Assembly (NCBI GenBank): GCA_035548175.1 | Contig: DASZTO010000057.1 | Location: 1 to 64,000, forward strand | Reading direction: 5' to 3' | DNA: 64,000 nt | DNA from: CALCHA01 sp035548175 | GTDB lineage: Bacteria > Planctomycetota > Phycisphaerae > WQYP01 | Part shown: positions 49,240-57,985 of the stretch, in pieces | Position numbering within the stretch: position 1 is the first letter of the stretch | Layout: each line of letters opens with the position of its first letter | The notes under the pieces: model-generated | The model's input: the letters and a program-made list of their open reading frames with translations, nothing else | Database searches by the model: none | What the model was told of the DNA's origin: nothing | Translations under genes and position numbers: made by a program

Positions 49240-51504
49240 ATGGCCACTCTCCCCGCCGACCCCCTCAAAATCATCCACGCCTTCGGTCCCCACCTGTCCA
49301 TTGGCACCGGCTCGCGCAAGGCCCACGAGGGCGATCCCGACAAACTCGTCAAAACCCACTGCTGCTTCTGCGGACAGCAATGCGGCATCAAACTCAAAGT
49401 CAAAGACAACGAGGTCGTCGGCTTTGAGCCCTGGGAAGAATTCCCCTTCAACCGCGGCATGCTCTGCCCCAAGGGCGTCAAACGCTACCTCCAGGGCTCA
49501 CACCCCGACCGCCTCCTCACCGCCATCCAACGCGATCCCGCCGCTCCCTCCGGCTTTTCCCCCATGCCCTACGACCAGGCCATCCATCGCGTCGCCTCCG
49601 AAATCGACCGCCTCCAGAAACAATACGGCCCCGGAGCCGTCGGCGTCCTCTCCGGCGCTTCGCTCACCACCGAAAAATGCTACCTCATGGGCAAGTTCGC
49701 GCGCGTCTGCCTCAAAACCCCCTTCATCGATTACAACGGCCGCCTCTGCATGGTCTCCGCTGGCGTCGCTAACAAAAAAGCTTTCGGCATCGACCGCACC
49801 ACCAGCCCCTGGGCCGACATGATCGGCACCGAGGTCATCTGGGCTGCGGGCTCCAACGTCGCCGAATGCTCCCCCATCACCACCAACTACCTCTGGCAGG
49901 CGCGCGAACAGGGCGCTCGCATCATCATCCAGGACCCCCGCCTCACCCCTATCGCACGCACCTGCGACCTCTTCCTCCCCGTCAAGCCCGGCCGCGACGT
50001 CGCCCTCTTCGCAGGCGTCCTCAACCTCATGATCCAACACGACTGGCTCGACCACGACTTCATCGCCCGCCACACCGTCGACTTCGACAAGGTCGCCGAG
50101 TCCGTCCAGCCCTGGACCCCCGCCAGAACCGCCGAAGTCACCGGCGTCACCGAAAAAGCCATTTGCCTCGCCGCCGAGTGGTGGGGACACGCCAAATCCT
50201 CCTTCCTCTTCCACGCCCGCGGCATCGAGCATCATTCCCACGGCGTCGCCAATTGCCTCGGCGCCATCAACCTCGTCCTCGCCTCCGGACGCATCGGCAA
50301 ACCTCACTCCGGCTACGGCACCATCGTCGGTCAGGCCAATGGTCAGGGCGGACGCGAGCACGGACAAAAATGCGACCAGCTCCCCGGCTGGCGGGATATC
50401 TCCAACCCCCAGCACCGCGCTTACATCGCCGGCGTCTGGGGCGTCGACGAAAAAGACATCCCCGGTCCCGGCGTCGACGCCCTGGAACTCTTCCGCAAAA
50501 TCGACAGGGGCGAAATCAAAGGACTCCTCTCCCTCTGCTTCAACCCCAAAATCTCCCTGCCCGACAACAACTTCATCGCCCGCTGCCTCGACAAGCTCGA
50601 ATTCTACGTCGCCATCGATTTCTTCCTCAACGAAAGCGCACGCCACGCCGACATCGTCCTCCCCGGCTCCCTCCAGGAAGAGGATGAAGGCGTCGTCGCT
50701 CAGGTCGAAGCACGCGTCATCAAAATCAACAAAGCCATCGATCCCCCCGGCGAAGCCCGTCAGGACTGGCGCATCATCCAGGACATCGCCCGCGCCCTCG
50801 GCCGTCCCCACGGCATGACCTTCGAATCCACACGCCAGATCTTCCAGGAACTCTGCCTCGCCTCCAAGGGCGGCGTCGCCGATTACTCCGGCATGACCTG
50901 GGAAAAAATCGAGGCCAACTTCGGCATCTTCTGGCCCTGCTATTCCACCGACCCCCACGGCAATCCCATCGACCACCTCGGCACGCCCCGCCTCTTTGAG
51001 CCCGGCGCCTGGAACCCCGTCGCCAATGGCGCCGGTCCCTTCTTCTTCCCCGATGGCAAGGCCCGCTTCAACATCGCCGCCTATACGCCCCCCGCAGAGG
51101 AAGTCGACGCCGATTATCCCCTCATCCTCACCACCGGACGCGTCGTCTCCCAATTCCTCTCCGGCACCCAGACCCGCCGCATCGGCCCCCTTGTCGCCCA
51201 ATACCCCGAGCCGCGCATTGAAATCCATCCCCGCCTCGCCGCCACGCTCGGCCTCCAGGATGGCGACTGGGCCACAGCCGAATCACGCCGCGGTTCCACC
51301 ACCCTCCGCTGCAGCGTCGTCACCACCATCCGCCCCGACACCGTCTTCATCCCCTATCACTGGGCCGGCCGCAAAAGCGCCAATCAACTCACCGTCACCG
51401 CCCAGGACCCCTATTCCAAAATCCCCGAATACAAGGTCTGCGCCTGCCGCATAACCAGGGCCCAGAAGCCCCCCGATGAAGACCTCCTCCAACCGCAGCA
51501 ATAA
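49240..51504 (+). CDS. Molybdopterin oxidoreductase, assimilatory nitrate reductase-like
   Basis: 754 aa. N-terminal [4Fe-4S] ligands C41, C44, C48 and C76 (HCCFCGQQCG ... GMLCPKG). Typical DMSO-reductase-superfamily segments follow: GSNVAECSPITTNYLWQA, IIIQDPRLTPIARTCDLFLP, and GTIVGQANGQGGREHGQKCD with QLPGWR, which matches the NarB/NasA region. The C-terminal domain has LILTTGRVVSQFLSGTQTRR. The Mo-bis-MGD centre would reduce nitrate or a related oxyanion. There is no Tat signal, so it should be cytoplasmic. Substrate is inferred from similarity only; no nitrite reductase or transporter of the nas type is adjacent. Confidence 0.82.
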   Translation: MATLPADPLKIIHAFGPHLSIGTGSRKAHEGDPDKLVKTHCCFCGQQCGIKLKVKDNEVVGFEPWEEFPFNRGMLCPKGVKRYLQGSHPDRLLTAIQRDPAAPSGFSPMPYDQAIHRVASEIDRLQKQYGPGAVGVLSGASLTTEKCYLMGKFARVCLKTPFIDYNGRLCMVSAGVANKKAFGIDRTTSPWADMIGTEVIWAAGSNVAECSPITTNYLWQAREQGARIIIQDPRLTPIARTCDLFLPVKPGRDVALFAGVLNLMIQHDWLDHDFIARHTVDFDKVAESVQPWTPARTAEVTGVTEKAICLAAEWWGHAKSSFLFHARGIEHHSHGVANCLGAINLVLASGRIGKPHSGYGTIVGQANGQGGREHGQKCDQLPGWRDISNPQHRAYIAGVWGVDEKDIPGPGVDALELFRKIDRGEIKGLLSLCFNPKISLPDNNFIARCLDKLEFYVAIDFFLNESARHADIVLPGSLQEEDEGVVAQVEARVIKINKAIDPPGEARQDWRIIQDIARALGRPHGMTFESTRQIFQELCLASKGGVADYSGMTWEKIEANFGIFWPCYSTDPHGNPIDHLGTPRLFEPGAWNPVANGAGPFFFPDGKARFNIAAYTPPAEEVDADYPLILTTGRVVSQFLSGTQTRRIGPLVAQYPEPRIEIHPRLAATLGLQDGDWATAESRRGSTTLRCSVVTTIRPDTVFIPYHWAGRKSANQLTVTAQDPYSKIPEYKVCACRITRAQKPPDEDLLQPQQ

Positions 51505-51514
51505 TGGGTGAGAC

Positions 51515-52156
51515 ATGGCCGTCCCGGAACATCTCGAATTCTTCATCGACCCCAACCGCTGCATCGGTTGCCAGTCCTGCGTCCAGGCCTGCCAGGAATG
51601 CGAAACCCACAAGGGCATGACCATGATTCACCTCGAATACATCGACCGCGGTGAATCCGTCCAGACCGTCCCCGTCCTCTGCATGCACTGCGACAGCCCC
51701 ACCTGCGCCGAAGTCTGCCCCGCAGACGCCATCAAACGCATGGACGACGGCGTCGTCCAGTCCGCACGCAAGCCCCGATGCATCGCCTGCGGTAACTGCA
51801 CCCTCGCCTGCCCCTTCGGCGTCCCCAAGCTCGACATCGAAAAGCAGCTCATGTTCAAGTGCGACATGTGCTACGACCGGTCCAGCATGGGCAAAAAACC
51901 CATGTGCGCCACCGTCTGCCCCTCCCAGGCCCTCTTCTTCGGAACCCGCGAAGAAATCGAACGCATCCGCCCCCGCTCCACCCCCATCAACACCTTCCAG
52001 TTCGGCCGCCAGACCATCACCACCAAGGTCAACATGATGGTCCCCAAACGCGGCGCCATCCGCCACGTCGATGTCCTCTCCGCCATGCACCAGGAACCCG
52101 AAGGCCGCCGGGTCACCCTGACCGTGCTCGCCGATGACCCTTTCGCACACGTTTGA
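51515..52156 (+). CDS. Four-cluster ferredoxin-type electron-transfer subunit
   Basis: 213 aa. Four cysteine groups typical of DmsB/NrfC-like subunits: CIGCQSCVQAC, CMHCDSPTCAEVC, CIACGNCTLACPFG, and CDMC with CATVCPSQ. It should carry four [4Fe-4S] clusters and link the membrane cytochrome or Rieske protein to the molybdoenzyme. No signal peptide. It begins 10 nt after the molybdoenzyme stop. Confidence 0.9.
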   Translation: MAVPEHLEFFIDPNRCIGCQSCVQACQECETHKGMTMIHLEYIDRGESVQTVPVLCMHCDSPTCAEVCPADAIKRMDDGVVQSARKPRCIACGNCTLACPFGVPKLDIEKQLMFKCDMCYDRSSMGKKPMCATVCPSQALFFGTREEIERIRPRSTPINTFQFGRQTITTKVNMMVPKRGAIRHVDVLSAMHQEPEGRRVTLTVLADDPFAHV

Positions 52157-52164
52157 GGTAGGCC

Positions 52165-52710
52165 ATGCAGCATGATCCCGAACAAATCAGCACCCCGCCC
52201 GATGGCCGCCCCATGTCCGAGCAGCCCGCCTGGCGACAGGATTTCCCCATCGATACCCCCCAGGATAATTACGTCGCACGCCGCGATTTCACCAAGTTCC
52301 TCGTCGTCACCAGCGGCGCTTTCGTCGCCGGCCAGTTGTATGTCGTTGCCAAGTCCCAGATCGCACGCGACGCCTCCGCACTCGCTCCTCAGCGCATCGC
52401 CTCCATCGCCGACCTCCCGGTGGGGGGGGCCTTGACCTTCAACTACCCCGAGCCCCACGACACCTGCATCCTCCTCCGCCCCGATGAAAACACCCTCCTC
52501 GCCTACTCCCAGAAATGCACCCATCTCTCCTGCGCCGTCGTCCCCGATATGAAACGCAATTGCCTGAACTGTCCCTGCCATGAGGGCGTCTTCGATATGG
52601 CCACAGGTCACCCCCTCGCCGGGCCGCCCCGACGCCCCCTGCCCCTCGTCCACGTCGAGCGCCGCGGCGATGAACTCTGGGCCACCGGCGTCGAGGTCCG
52701 AACCGTATGA
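52165..52710 (+). CDS. Rieske iron-sulfur protein with Tat-type signal anchor
   Basis: 181 aa. A twin-arginine motif ARRDFTKFL (Arg39-Arg40) and a hydrophobic stretch form a Tat signal or anchor. The Rieske boxes are CTHLSC (C118, H120, C123) and CPCH (C136, C138, H139), the standard [2Fe-2S] ligands plus disulfide pair. Placed outside the membrane it would receive electrons from a quinol-oxidising cytochrome b. GAGG lies upstream of the ATG. It overlaps the next gene (ATGA, 52707-52710). Confidence 0.9.
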   Translation: MQHDPEQISTPPDGRPMSEQPAWRQDFPIDTPQDNYVARRDFTKFLVVTSGAFVAGQLYVVAKSQIARDASALAPQRIASIADLPVGGALTFNYPEPHDTCILLRPDENTLLAYSQKCTHLSCAVVPDMKRNCLNCPCHEGVFDMATGHPLAGPPRRPLPLVHVERRGDELWATGVEVRTV

Positions 52711-52952
52711 GCACCGAACCCCATCCCAAATTCTTCCCCCGTGAACAGCGAACCACCATCGTCTACGGAATCCTCTGCACCGTCCTCATCCTCGTCATCC
52801 TCCAGCTCTGGCTCCTTGAAGCCACCATGAACGCCTACCTCGGCGGCGATTACGCCGCCGCCTGGCCCGCCGCCGTCGTCAGCATCCTCTGCCTGCTCCT
52901 CAATATCGGACTCCTCCGCTACATCTATTCCATCGAGCGGGTGAACCCTTGA
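52707..52952 (+). CDS. Small two-helix membrane protein of the molybdoenzyme operon
   Basis: 81 aa. Two membrane helices (TTIVYGILCTVLILVILQLW and AAAWPAAVVSILCLLLNIGL) joined by a short loop. No cofactor ligand is seen. Both its start and its stop overlap neighbouring genes, a sign of translational coupling in a complex. Likely a structural membrane subunit; I do not recognise a named family. Confidence 0.72.
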   Translation: MSTEPHPKFFPREQRTTIVYGILCTVLILVILQLWLLEATMNAYLGGDYAAAWPAAVVSILCLLLNIGLLRYIYSIERVNP

Positions 52953-54028
52953 CCGCCCCAGCATCATCCCCGCCCGTGACTATCGCCGCGCCCCCTCCCC
53001 GCGCAACTCTCCAAACGCTCCACCCCGCCTACTTCGCTCTCGTCATGGCTACAGGAATCGTCGCCATCGCCGCCGATCTCCGCGGCATGCGCCCCGTCGC
53101 CCTCGCACTCTTCTGGCTCAATACCCTCTTTTACGCCGCCCTCTGGACCCTCCTCATCGCACGCATCCTCAAATACCCCGCCGCCGTCGCCGCCGACCTC
53201 TCTGACCACGGCCGCGCCGTCGGCTTCTTCACCGTCGTCGCCGCTACCTGCGTCATCGCCAGCTCCTGCATCGCCCTCTTCCACGAAACCCGAACCGCTA
53301 CCATCCTCTGGACCCTCGGCATCGTCCTCGGTGCCCTCCTCACCTACACCATCTTCACCCTCCTCACCGTCAAGGAAATTAAGCCCACCCTCGAACGCGG
53401 TATCAACGGCGGCTGGCTTGTCGCTGTCGTCGCCATGCAATCCGTCTCCGTCGTCGCCGGTCAACTCGCCCCAACCTTCTCCCGACACCAGGACCAGGCC
53501 CTCTTCTTCGCTCTCGCGCTCTGGCTCGGCGGCGGCATGCTCTACATCTGGATGATCTCCCTCATCTTCTACCGCTACACCTTCTTCCGCTTCCAGCCCT
53601 CAGACCTCGCGCCGCCATACTGGATCAACATGGGCGCCGTCGCCATCTCCACCCTCGCCGGCACCTGGCTCATCGACCGCGCTCACGCTATGCCCCTCCT
53701 CTCCGACATCCTCCCCTTCATCAAAGGCTTCACTCTCCTCTTCTGGACCACCGCCACCTGGTGGATCCCCATGCTCATCACCCTCGGCGCTTGGCGACAC
53801 CTCTACAAACGTTTCCCTCTCCGCTACGACCCACTCTTCTGGGGCGCTGTCTTCCCCCTCGGCATGTACACCGTCGCCACTCACCGCATGGCCGCCGCAC
53901 TCCACCTCGACTTCCTCGACATCATCCCCCGCTGCTTCGTCTTCATCGCCCTCGCCGCCTGGACCCTCACCTTCCTCGGCCTCCTCAAAACACTCCTCAC
54001 CCTCCCCACAAACCGCCCCGCCCCCTGA
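52949..54028 (+). CDS. TDT/SLAC1-family anion channel or transporter (TehA-like)
   Basis: 359 aa from a TTG that overlaps the previous stop (TTGA). About ten membrane helices. The opening HPAYFALVMATGIVAIAADL is the family signature; a helix pair YCW/WIPMLITLGAWRHLYKR and GMYTVATHRMAAAL follow. The family includes TehA, fungal malate and sulfite carriers and plant SLAC1, which conduct anions such as nitrate, chloride or malate. In this operon the natural proposal is nitrate/nitrite passage, but this is inference. Confidence 0.83.
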   Translation: MTAPASSPPVTIAAPPPRATLQTLHPAYFALVMATGIVAIAADLRGMRPVALALFWLNTLFYAALWTLLIARILKYPAAVAADLSDHGRAVGFFTVVAATCVIASSCIALFHETRTATILWTLGIVLGALLTYTIFTLLTVKEIKPTLERGINGGWLVAVVAMQSVSVVAGQLAPTFSRHQDQALFFALALWLGGGMLYIWMISLIFYRYTFFRFQPSDLAPPYWINMGAVAISTLAGTWLIDRAHAMPLLSDILPFIKGFTLLFWTTATWWIPMLITLGAWRHLYKRFPLRYDPLFWGAVFPLGMYTVATHRMAAALHLDFLDIIPRCFVFIALAAWTLTFLGLLKTLLTLPTNRPAP

Positions 54029-54149
54029 CCTCCACCCCCATTGAACCCGCCCTCCCCGATTGGACGAGTTGACCCAATGTTTCCAATTTTTTCCCCAGCT
54101 CATTTTTGATGGCGGTCCCCTCCACGCTCCGCCTTTCCGGCCATTTACG

Positions 54150-54761
54150 TCATCGCGCAAGCTTCCCCGCCACCCCCGCCACGAACTTCCCCTGAAACCG
54201 CGCAATCGCCAGCTCATTCGCGCTTGGCATCCGCTCCCCGCGCGGCCCCGTGATCGTCGTCGCCCCATACGGCGTCCCGCCCGACATCTCGCTCATCGTC
54301 AACAGCTCCTGCGCCGCATACGGACACCCAGCCACCACCATTCCCTGATGCAGAAAGAACGTGTGCAGCCGCGCCAGCGTCGTCTCCTGACCGCCATGCT
54401 GCGACGCCGTCGACGAAAACGCCGACCCCACCTTCCCCACCAGCGCCCCGCTCATCCACAACCCGCCCGTCGCATCGATGAACGCCTGCATCGACGCCGT
54501 GATCAACCCAAACCGCGTCCCCACCCCCAGAATGATCGCATCCGCCTCCGCCATCCTCGCCGGCTCCGCGAACGGCACGTGCGCAAACGCCTTCTTCGCC
54601 TCCGTCGCCCCCATCTTCGCCAGAATCTCCTCCGTCAAAATCTCCCGCACCTGCATCACCTCCACCTCCGCCCCGCTCACCCCCCGCGCCCCCTCCGCCA
54701 CCGCCTCCGCCAACTTCCACACATGCCCATACACACTATGAAAAATAATCTGCACCTTCAT
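54150..54761 (-). CDS. wrbA: NAD(P)H:quinone oxidoreductase, WrbA-type flavoprotein
   Basis: 203 aa from the ATG at 54761 (MKVQIIFHSVYGHVWKLAEA). Flavodoxin fold with the phosphate loop SVYGHVWK, GTRFGLITASMQAFIDATGGLW, FSSTASQHGGQETTL and the C-terminal PYAAQELLTMSEMSGGTPYG with TPYGAT, all typical of WrbA. It reduces quinones by two electrons with FMN. Upstream lies the repeat at 54866. Confidence 0.92.
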   Translation of the reverse strand: MKVQIIFHSVYGHVWKLAEAVAEGARGVSGAEVEVMQVREILTEEILAKMGATEAKKAFAHVPFAEPARMAEADAIILGVGTRFGLITASMQAFIDATGGLWMSGALVGKVGSAFSSTASQHGGQETTLARLHTFFLHQGMVVAGCPYAAQELLTMSEMSGGTPYGATTITGPRGERMPSANELAIARFQGKFVAGVAGKLAR

Positions 54762-54865
54762 CACATCACTCCCACAAGCACAGCAATATCTGTTGCAACA
54801 ACTATCCCATCCTATCCCGCTCCCCCACAAAAACAACCGTCCCCGCGCCAACTCATTCCGTCACC

Positions 54866-54903
54866 CTTCTTTCGTGTTCTTCGTGTTTTTCGTGGCCATT
54901 GAC
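54866..54903 (-). repeat. Dispersed intergenic repeat, A unit
   Basis: On the minus strand, AATGGCCACGAAAAACACGA followed by AGAACACGAAAGAA. It lies between wrbA and the FBPase gene. Confidence 0.75.
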
Positions 54904-54910
54904 GTCGCCC

Positions 54911-56884
54911 TCAATATCGCTCCGGCACCGGCAACGCCCCCTGCGCCATCCGATTCTCCCCATACGCCTCCACCAGCCGCTCCAACAGCCCCATCCGCGC
55001 CCGCAGCTCCGCCCCACGCTCCGTATCCCCCACACGCCGCGCAGGCTTCGTCTCCCGAATCAGCGTCACCTGCGGCACAATATCGATCCCCTCCTTCACC
55101 GCCGCCTCCACGCTCTCAAAATGATGGTGCAACGCCAGCACCGTCCGGTCCGCCTCCAGCACCAGCGTATACCCATGATCCCCATACGCTTCCGAAAACG
55201 CCCCATCAATCGTGATCGCCTTCCCCGACCGCTTCAACGGCGATTCCCCCTTCTCAATTTTCACCGGCACATGCCCGTTCACGATCAACCCCCGCTCCAC
55301 ATCCACCCCAAACTCCCGCAGCACCTTGTCGCAAAAACCCACCTCGTGAATCAACGCAAAATACGGGTCCTTGTGCTCCTCGTGCGGTGCCTTGTCCGCC
55401 AGGAAATCCCGCTCAAACGTCGCAATCTTGTCCTTCCCAAACAGCGGCGACCGCGGCCCAGACCACAAATACCACAAGCAATCCAGCTCCTCCTCCCGCT
55501 TCTCATGCAACGCCCGCAAGATAAACCCATTGATATGATCGAACATCGCCTTCCCCCGCGGCGCCCCCGCCCCCTCCTTCACCGGCATCGCCAGAAACTC
55601 CCCCTTCGCATCGCACGGTATGCACCCATGAAATATCAAATGCCCATCCCGCACCACATACATCGACCCATGCGAAACCATATATTTCATGTGCTCCCAC
55701 AGCTTCTGGCTCGCCAGGAACGAATGCCGCAGCCGCTCCATGCACGCCTGCTCCTCCGCCGAAAGCGCATACGGATTCGCCGCATCCAGCGTCGGAAACT
55801 TCGTGTCCCGCAGCGCATACGCCACCCCATCCACCTCCACCGTCCCTTTCTTCAGATCGATCCGGTGCAGCAGTTTCCGATGCTCCATCCCCCACTGCGG
55901 ATTCCGATCGATCATCTGCCCCTCCAGCTTGAACTGCATGATCGCCGCCGCCTTCTGCATCCGCGCGATCACCTCCATCGGCCGCATCCCCTCCTCCTTC
56001 GGCATGAAAAATGTCGCCGGATCGTCCGCGTACACCGTCCGCGCCAAGTGCTCCAGCGGCGTCAGCGGTATCGAATACCCCTCATCAATCTGCGCCAGCC
56101 GCCGATACCGCAGCGAAATCCGCAGCACATTGCAGATCAACGCCTCGCACCCCAGCGCCGCCCCCAGCCACGACACATCATGGTTCCCATACACAAACTT
56201 CACGTTCGGTTGCTGTTTCAAATACTCCACCACCCGGTCCCCCCGTGGCCCCCGGTCCCACAAATCCCCCCCGATCACCAGCTCCGCCACCGCCAGATTC
56301 CGTATCACCCGCCCCGTCAAATGGATCAAATGCAGCGCCGACCCCCGCCTGCACAATTCATCGACAATCGCCTCCTCAAACGCATCCCCGCGCTCCGTCG
56401 TCGGCGCAAACAGCAGCTCCGACAGCAACTGCTGATACTCCAGCGGAAACACCGCCAGCGCCCGCTTCAGCGAATACCGCGCCGCCAGCGCCCGCACCAG
56501 CACGAACTGCCGCTGCAGCGTCTTCTTCGCATACGCCCGCAACTCCGCCTCATCCGTCATCGTCTCCGCCAGCCGCTCCGTCACCTCCGCCGGATAAAAC
56601 GTCAACGTCAAAAACTCCTGCAGCTCGCCCGCCGGTATCCCCGCAAACAAACTCTCCACCAGCGGCCGCAGCGTCCCCGACGCATTGTTGATAATGTGCC
56701 GCAGCTTCTTGTCCTCCCCATGAATGTCCGAAATCACATGAATCGTCCCCTTCGGCAACGTCAGCACCGCCGCCAGCCGCGTGATCTCCGCAATCGCCGA
56801 ATCCACATTCGGAAAATCCCGCGCCAGCGGCCGCAACACCGCCTGCATCTCCGCCCCAAACCCCGCGCACGTCGCACCCATCAC
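54911..56884 (-). CDS. fbp: Fructose-1,6-bisphosphatase, class III
   Basis: 657 aa, the normal class III length. The metallophosphatase core is visible: HVISDIHGEDKKLRHIINNA, LVIGGDLWDRGPRGD, VYGNHDVSWLGAALG, and the later VNGHVPVKIEKGESP and IDGAFSEAYGDHGYTLV. It dephosphorylates fructose-1,6-bisphosphate in gluconeogenesis. Two adjacent ATGs make the first residue uncertain (56884 or 56881). Flanked by wrbA and a radical SAM gene on the same strand. Confidence 0.93.
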   Translation of the reverse strand: MMGATCAGFGAEMQAVLRPLARDFPNVDSAIAEITRLAAVLTLPKGTIHVISDIHGEDKKLRHIINNASGTLRPLVESLFAGIPAGELQEFLTLTFYPAEVTERLAETMTDEAELRAYAKKTLQRQFVLVRALAARYSLKRALAVFPLEYQQLLSELLFAPTTERGDAFEEAIVDELCRRGSALHLIHLTGRVIRNLAVAELVIGGDLWDRGPRGDRVVEYLKQQPNVKFVYGNHDVSWLGAALGCEALICNVLRISLRYRRLAQIDEGYSIPLTPLEHLARTVYADDPATFFMPKEEGMRPMEVIARMQKAAAIMQFKLEGQMIDRNPQWGMEHRKLLHRIDLKKGTVEVDGVAYALRDTKFPTLDAANPYALSAEEQACMERLRHSFLASQKLWEHMKYMVSHGSMYVVRDGHLIFHGCIPCDAKGEFLAMPVKEGAGAPRGKAMFDHINGFILRALHEKREEELDCLWYLWSGPRSPLFGKDKIATFERDFLADKAPHEEHKDPYFALIHEVGFCDKVLREFGVDVERGLIVNGHVPVKIEKGESPLKRSGKAITIDGAFSEAYGDHGYTLVLEADRTVLALHHHFESVEAAVKEGIDIVPQVTLIRETKPARRVGDTERGAELRARMGLLERLVEAYGENRMAQGALPVPERY

Positions 56885-56979
56885 GCACCTCCTCTCATTC
56901 GCGCACCAGCATACCCCCGATCGCGCACGCGCCCAGCCCTCACCCCAAACTCACCCCTCGCACAACAAATGTGCCCCGC

Positions 56980-57004
56980 GCCAACGCTTGCGTCGTCGCG
57001 ACCC
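56980..57004. repeat. 25-bp repeat D, copy 1
   Basis: GCCAACGCTTGCGTCGTCGC followed by GACCC. It matches 21 of 25 bases at 60944-60968, in a similarly C-rich setting. Confidence 0.55.
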
Positions 57005-57042
57005 GCGCAATAACTCCTTATCCCCCCTCATCCTCCTCCCCC

Positions 57043-57978
57043 TTACGGATAAACCTCCACCGGCACATCCACCTCCCTCCTCACCACCCGCGCAATCTCC
57101 TCCAACTCCCCCTCGCTCAGCGCCGTCGCATACGCCTCCGTCGTCCCCCGCGCCACCGTATACAACTGCACCAGCTTGATCCGCCCCCCGCCCGCCACAA
57201 TCCCCCGCAACCGCCCCGCATACGCCCCCACCTCCGCCCCCGCCGGCCTCTCCCCATGCACCCGCATGAACAGCGACTGAATCACCGTCGCCCTCTCCCG
57301 GCAACACCACCCCACATTCTCCAGCACCCGCTCAAACCCCACCCCCGACCGATCCACCACCTCGTAATATCCCGCCGTCCCCGCATCCAGCTTCGCCCAC
57401 ACTTCCCCCTCATGTTCATCCATAAACGCCAGCGTCTCCCGCACCCCCGCCCGATGAAACATCGTCGCATTCGTAATCAACACCAGCTTCACCCCCCCCC
57501 GTCCCCCCATCCCCGCCCGATCCTTCACCTCCGCCGCCACCCGCACCGCCCCCTCAAACTGCGGACACGTCGTCGGCTCCCCATCCCCCGAAAACGCAAT
57601 GTCATTCACCCGCCGCAACCCCTCCGGTATCCCCTCAAACGGATCAAACCGATAAATCTCCCCCGTCCGCACCACCTCCACCATCCGCTCAAGTTCCACG
57701 CGCAGCACCGAAAGATCCACATCCCGCGCGCCCACCGCCGCCCCCACGCCCCCGCGCCGATCCACCGAACAATAAATGCAATCAAAATTGCATACCTTGT
57801 CCGGATTCAAATTCACCCCAATCGATATCCCCTTCGACCGCCGCGACACCACCGGATACACATACCGATTCCCCTGCCACACCCGCGAATGCATCCCAAA
57901 CGCCCGCCGCGCCCCCGCCTCCGCATGCACCGGCAACCCCACCCGCCGCCCATCCCGTATGTCCACCTCATCACTCAT
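57043..57978 (-). CDS. Radical SAM protein
   Basis: 311 aa from the ATG at 57978. The cluster motif CNFDCIYC (Cys63, Cys67, Cys70) is CX3CX2C. Other radical SAM features are FSGDGEPTTCPQF and KLVLITNATMF. It uses SAM and a [4Fe-4S] cluster to start a radical reaction. The closest look is a MoaA/wyosine-like single-domain group of unknown substrate. It lies 7 nt after the symporter stop on the same strand, with the repeat at 58031 just upstream. Confidence 0.83.
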   Translation of the reverse strand: MSDEVDIRDGRRVGLPVHAEAGARRAFGMHSRVWQGNRYVYPVVSRRSKGISIGVNLNPDKVCNFDCIYCSVDRRGGVGAAVGARDVDLSVLRVELERMVEVVRTGEIYRFDPFEGIPEGLRRVNDIAFSGDGEPTTCPQFEGAVRVAAEVKDRAGMGGRGGVKLVLITNATMFHRAGVRETLAFMDEHEGEVWAKLDAGTAGYYEVVDRSGVGFERVLENVGWCCRERATVIQSLFMRVHGERPAGAEVGAYAGRLRGIVAGGGRIKLVQLYTVARGTTEAYATALSEGELEEIARVVRREVDVPVEVYP

Positions 57979-57985
57979 CCCCCCA

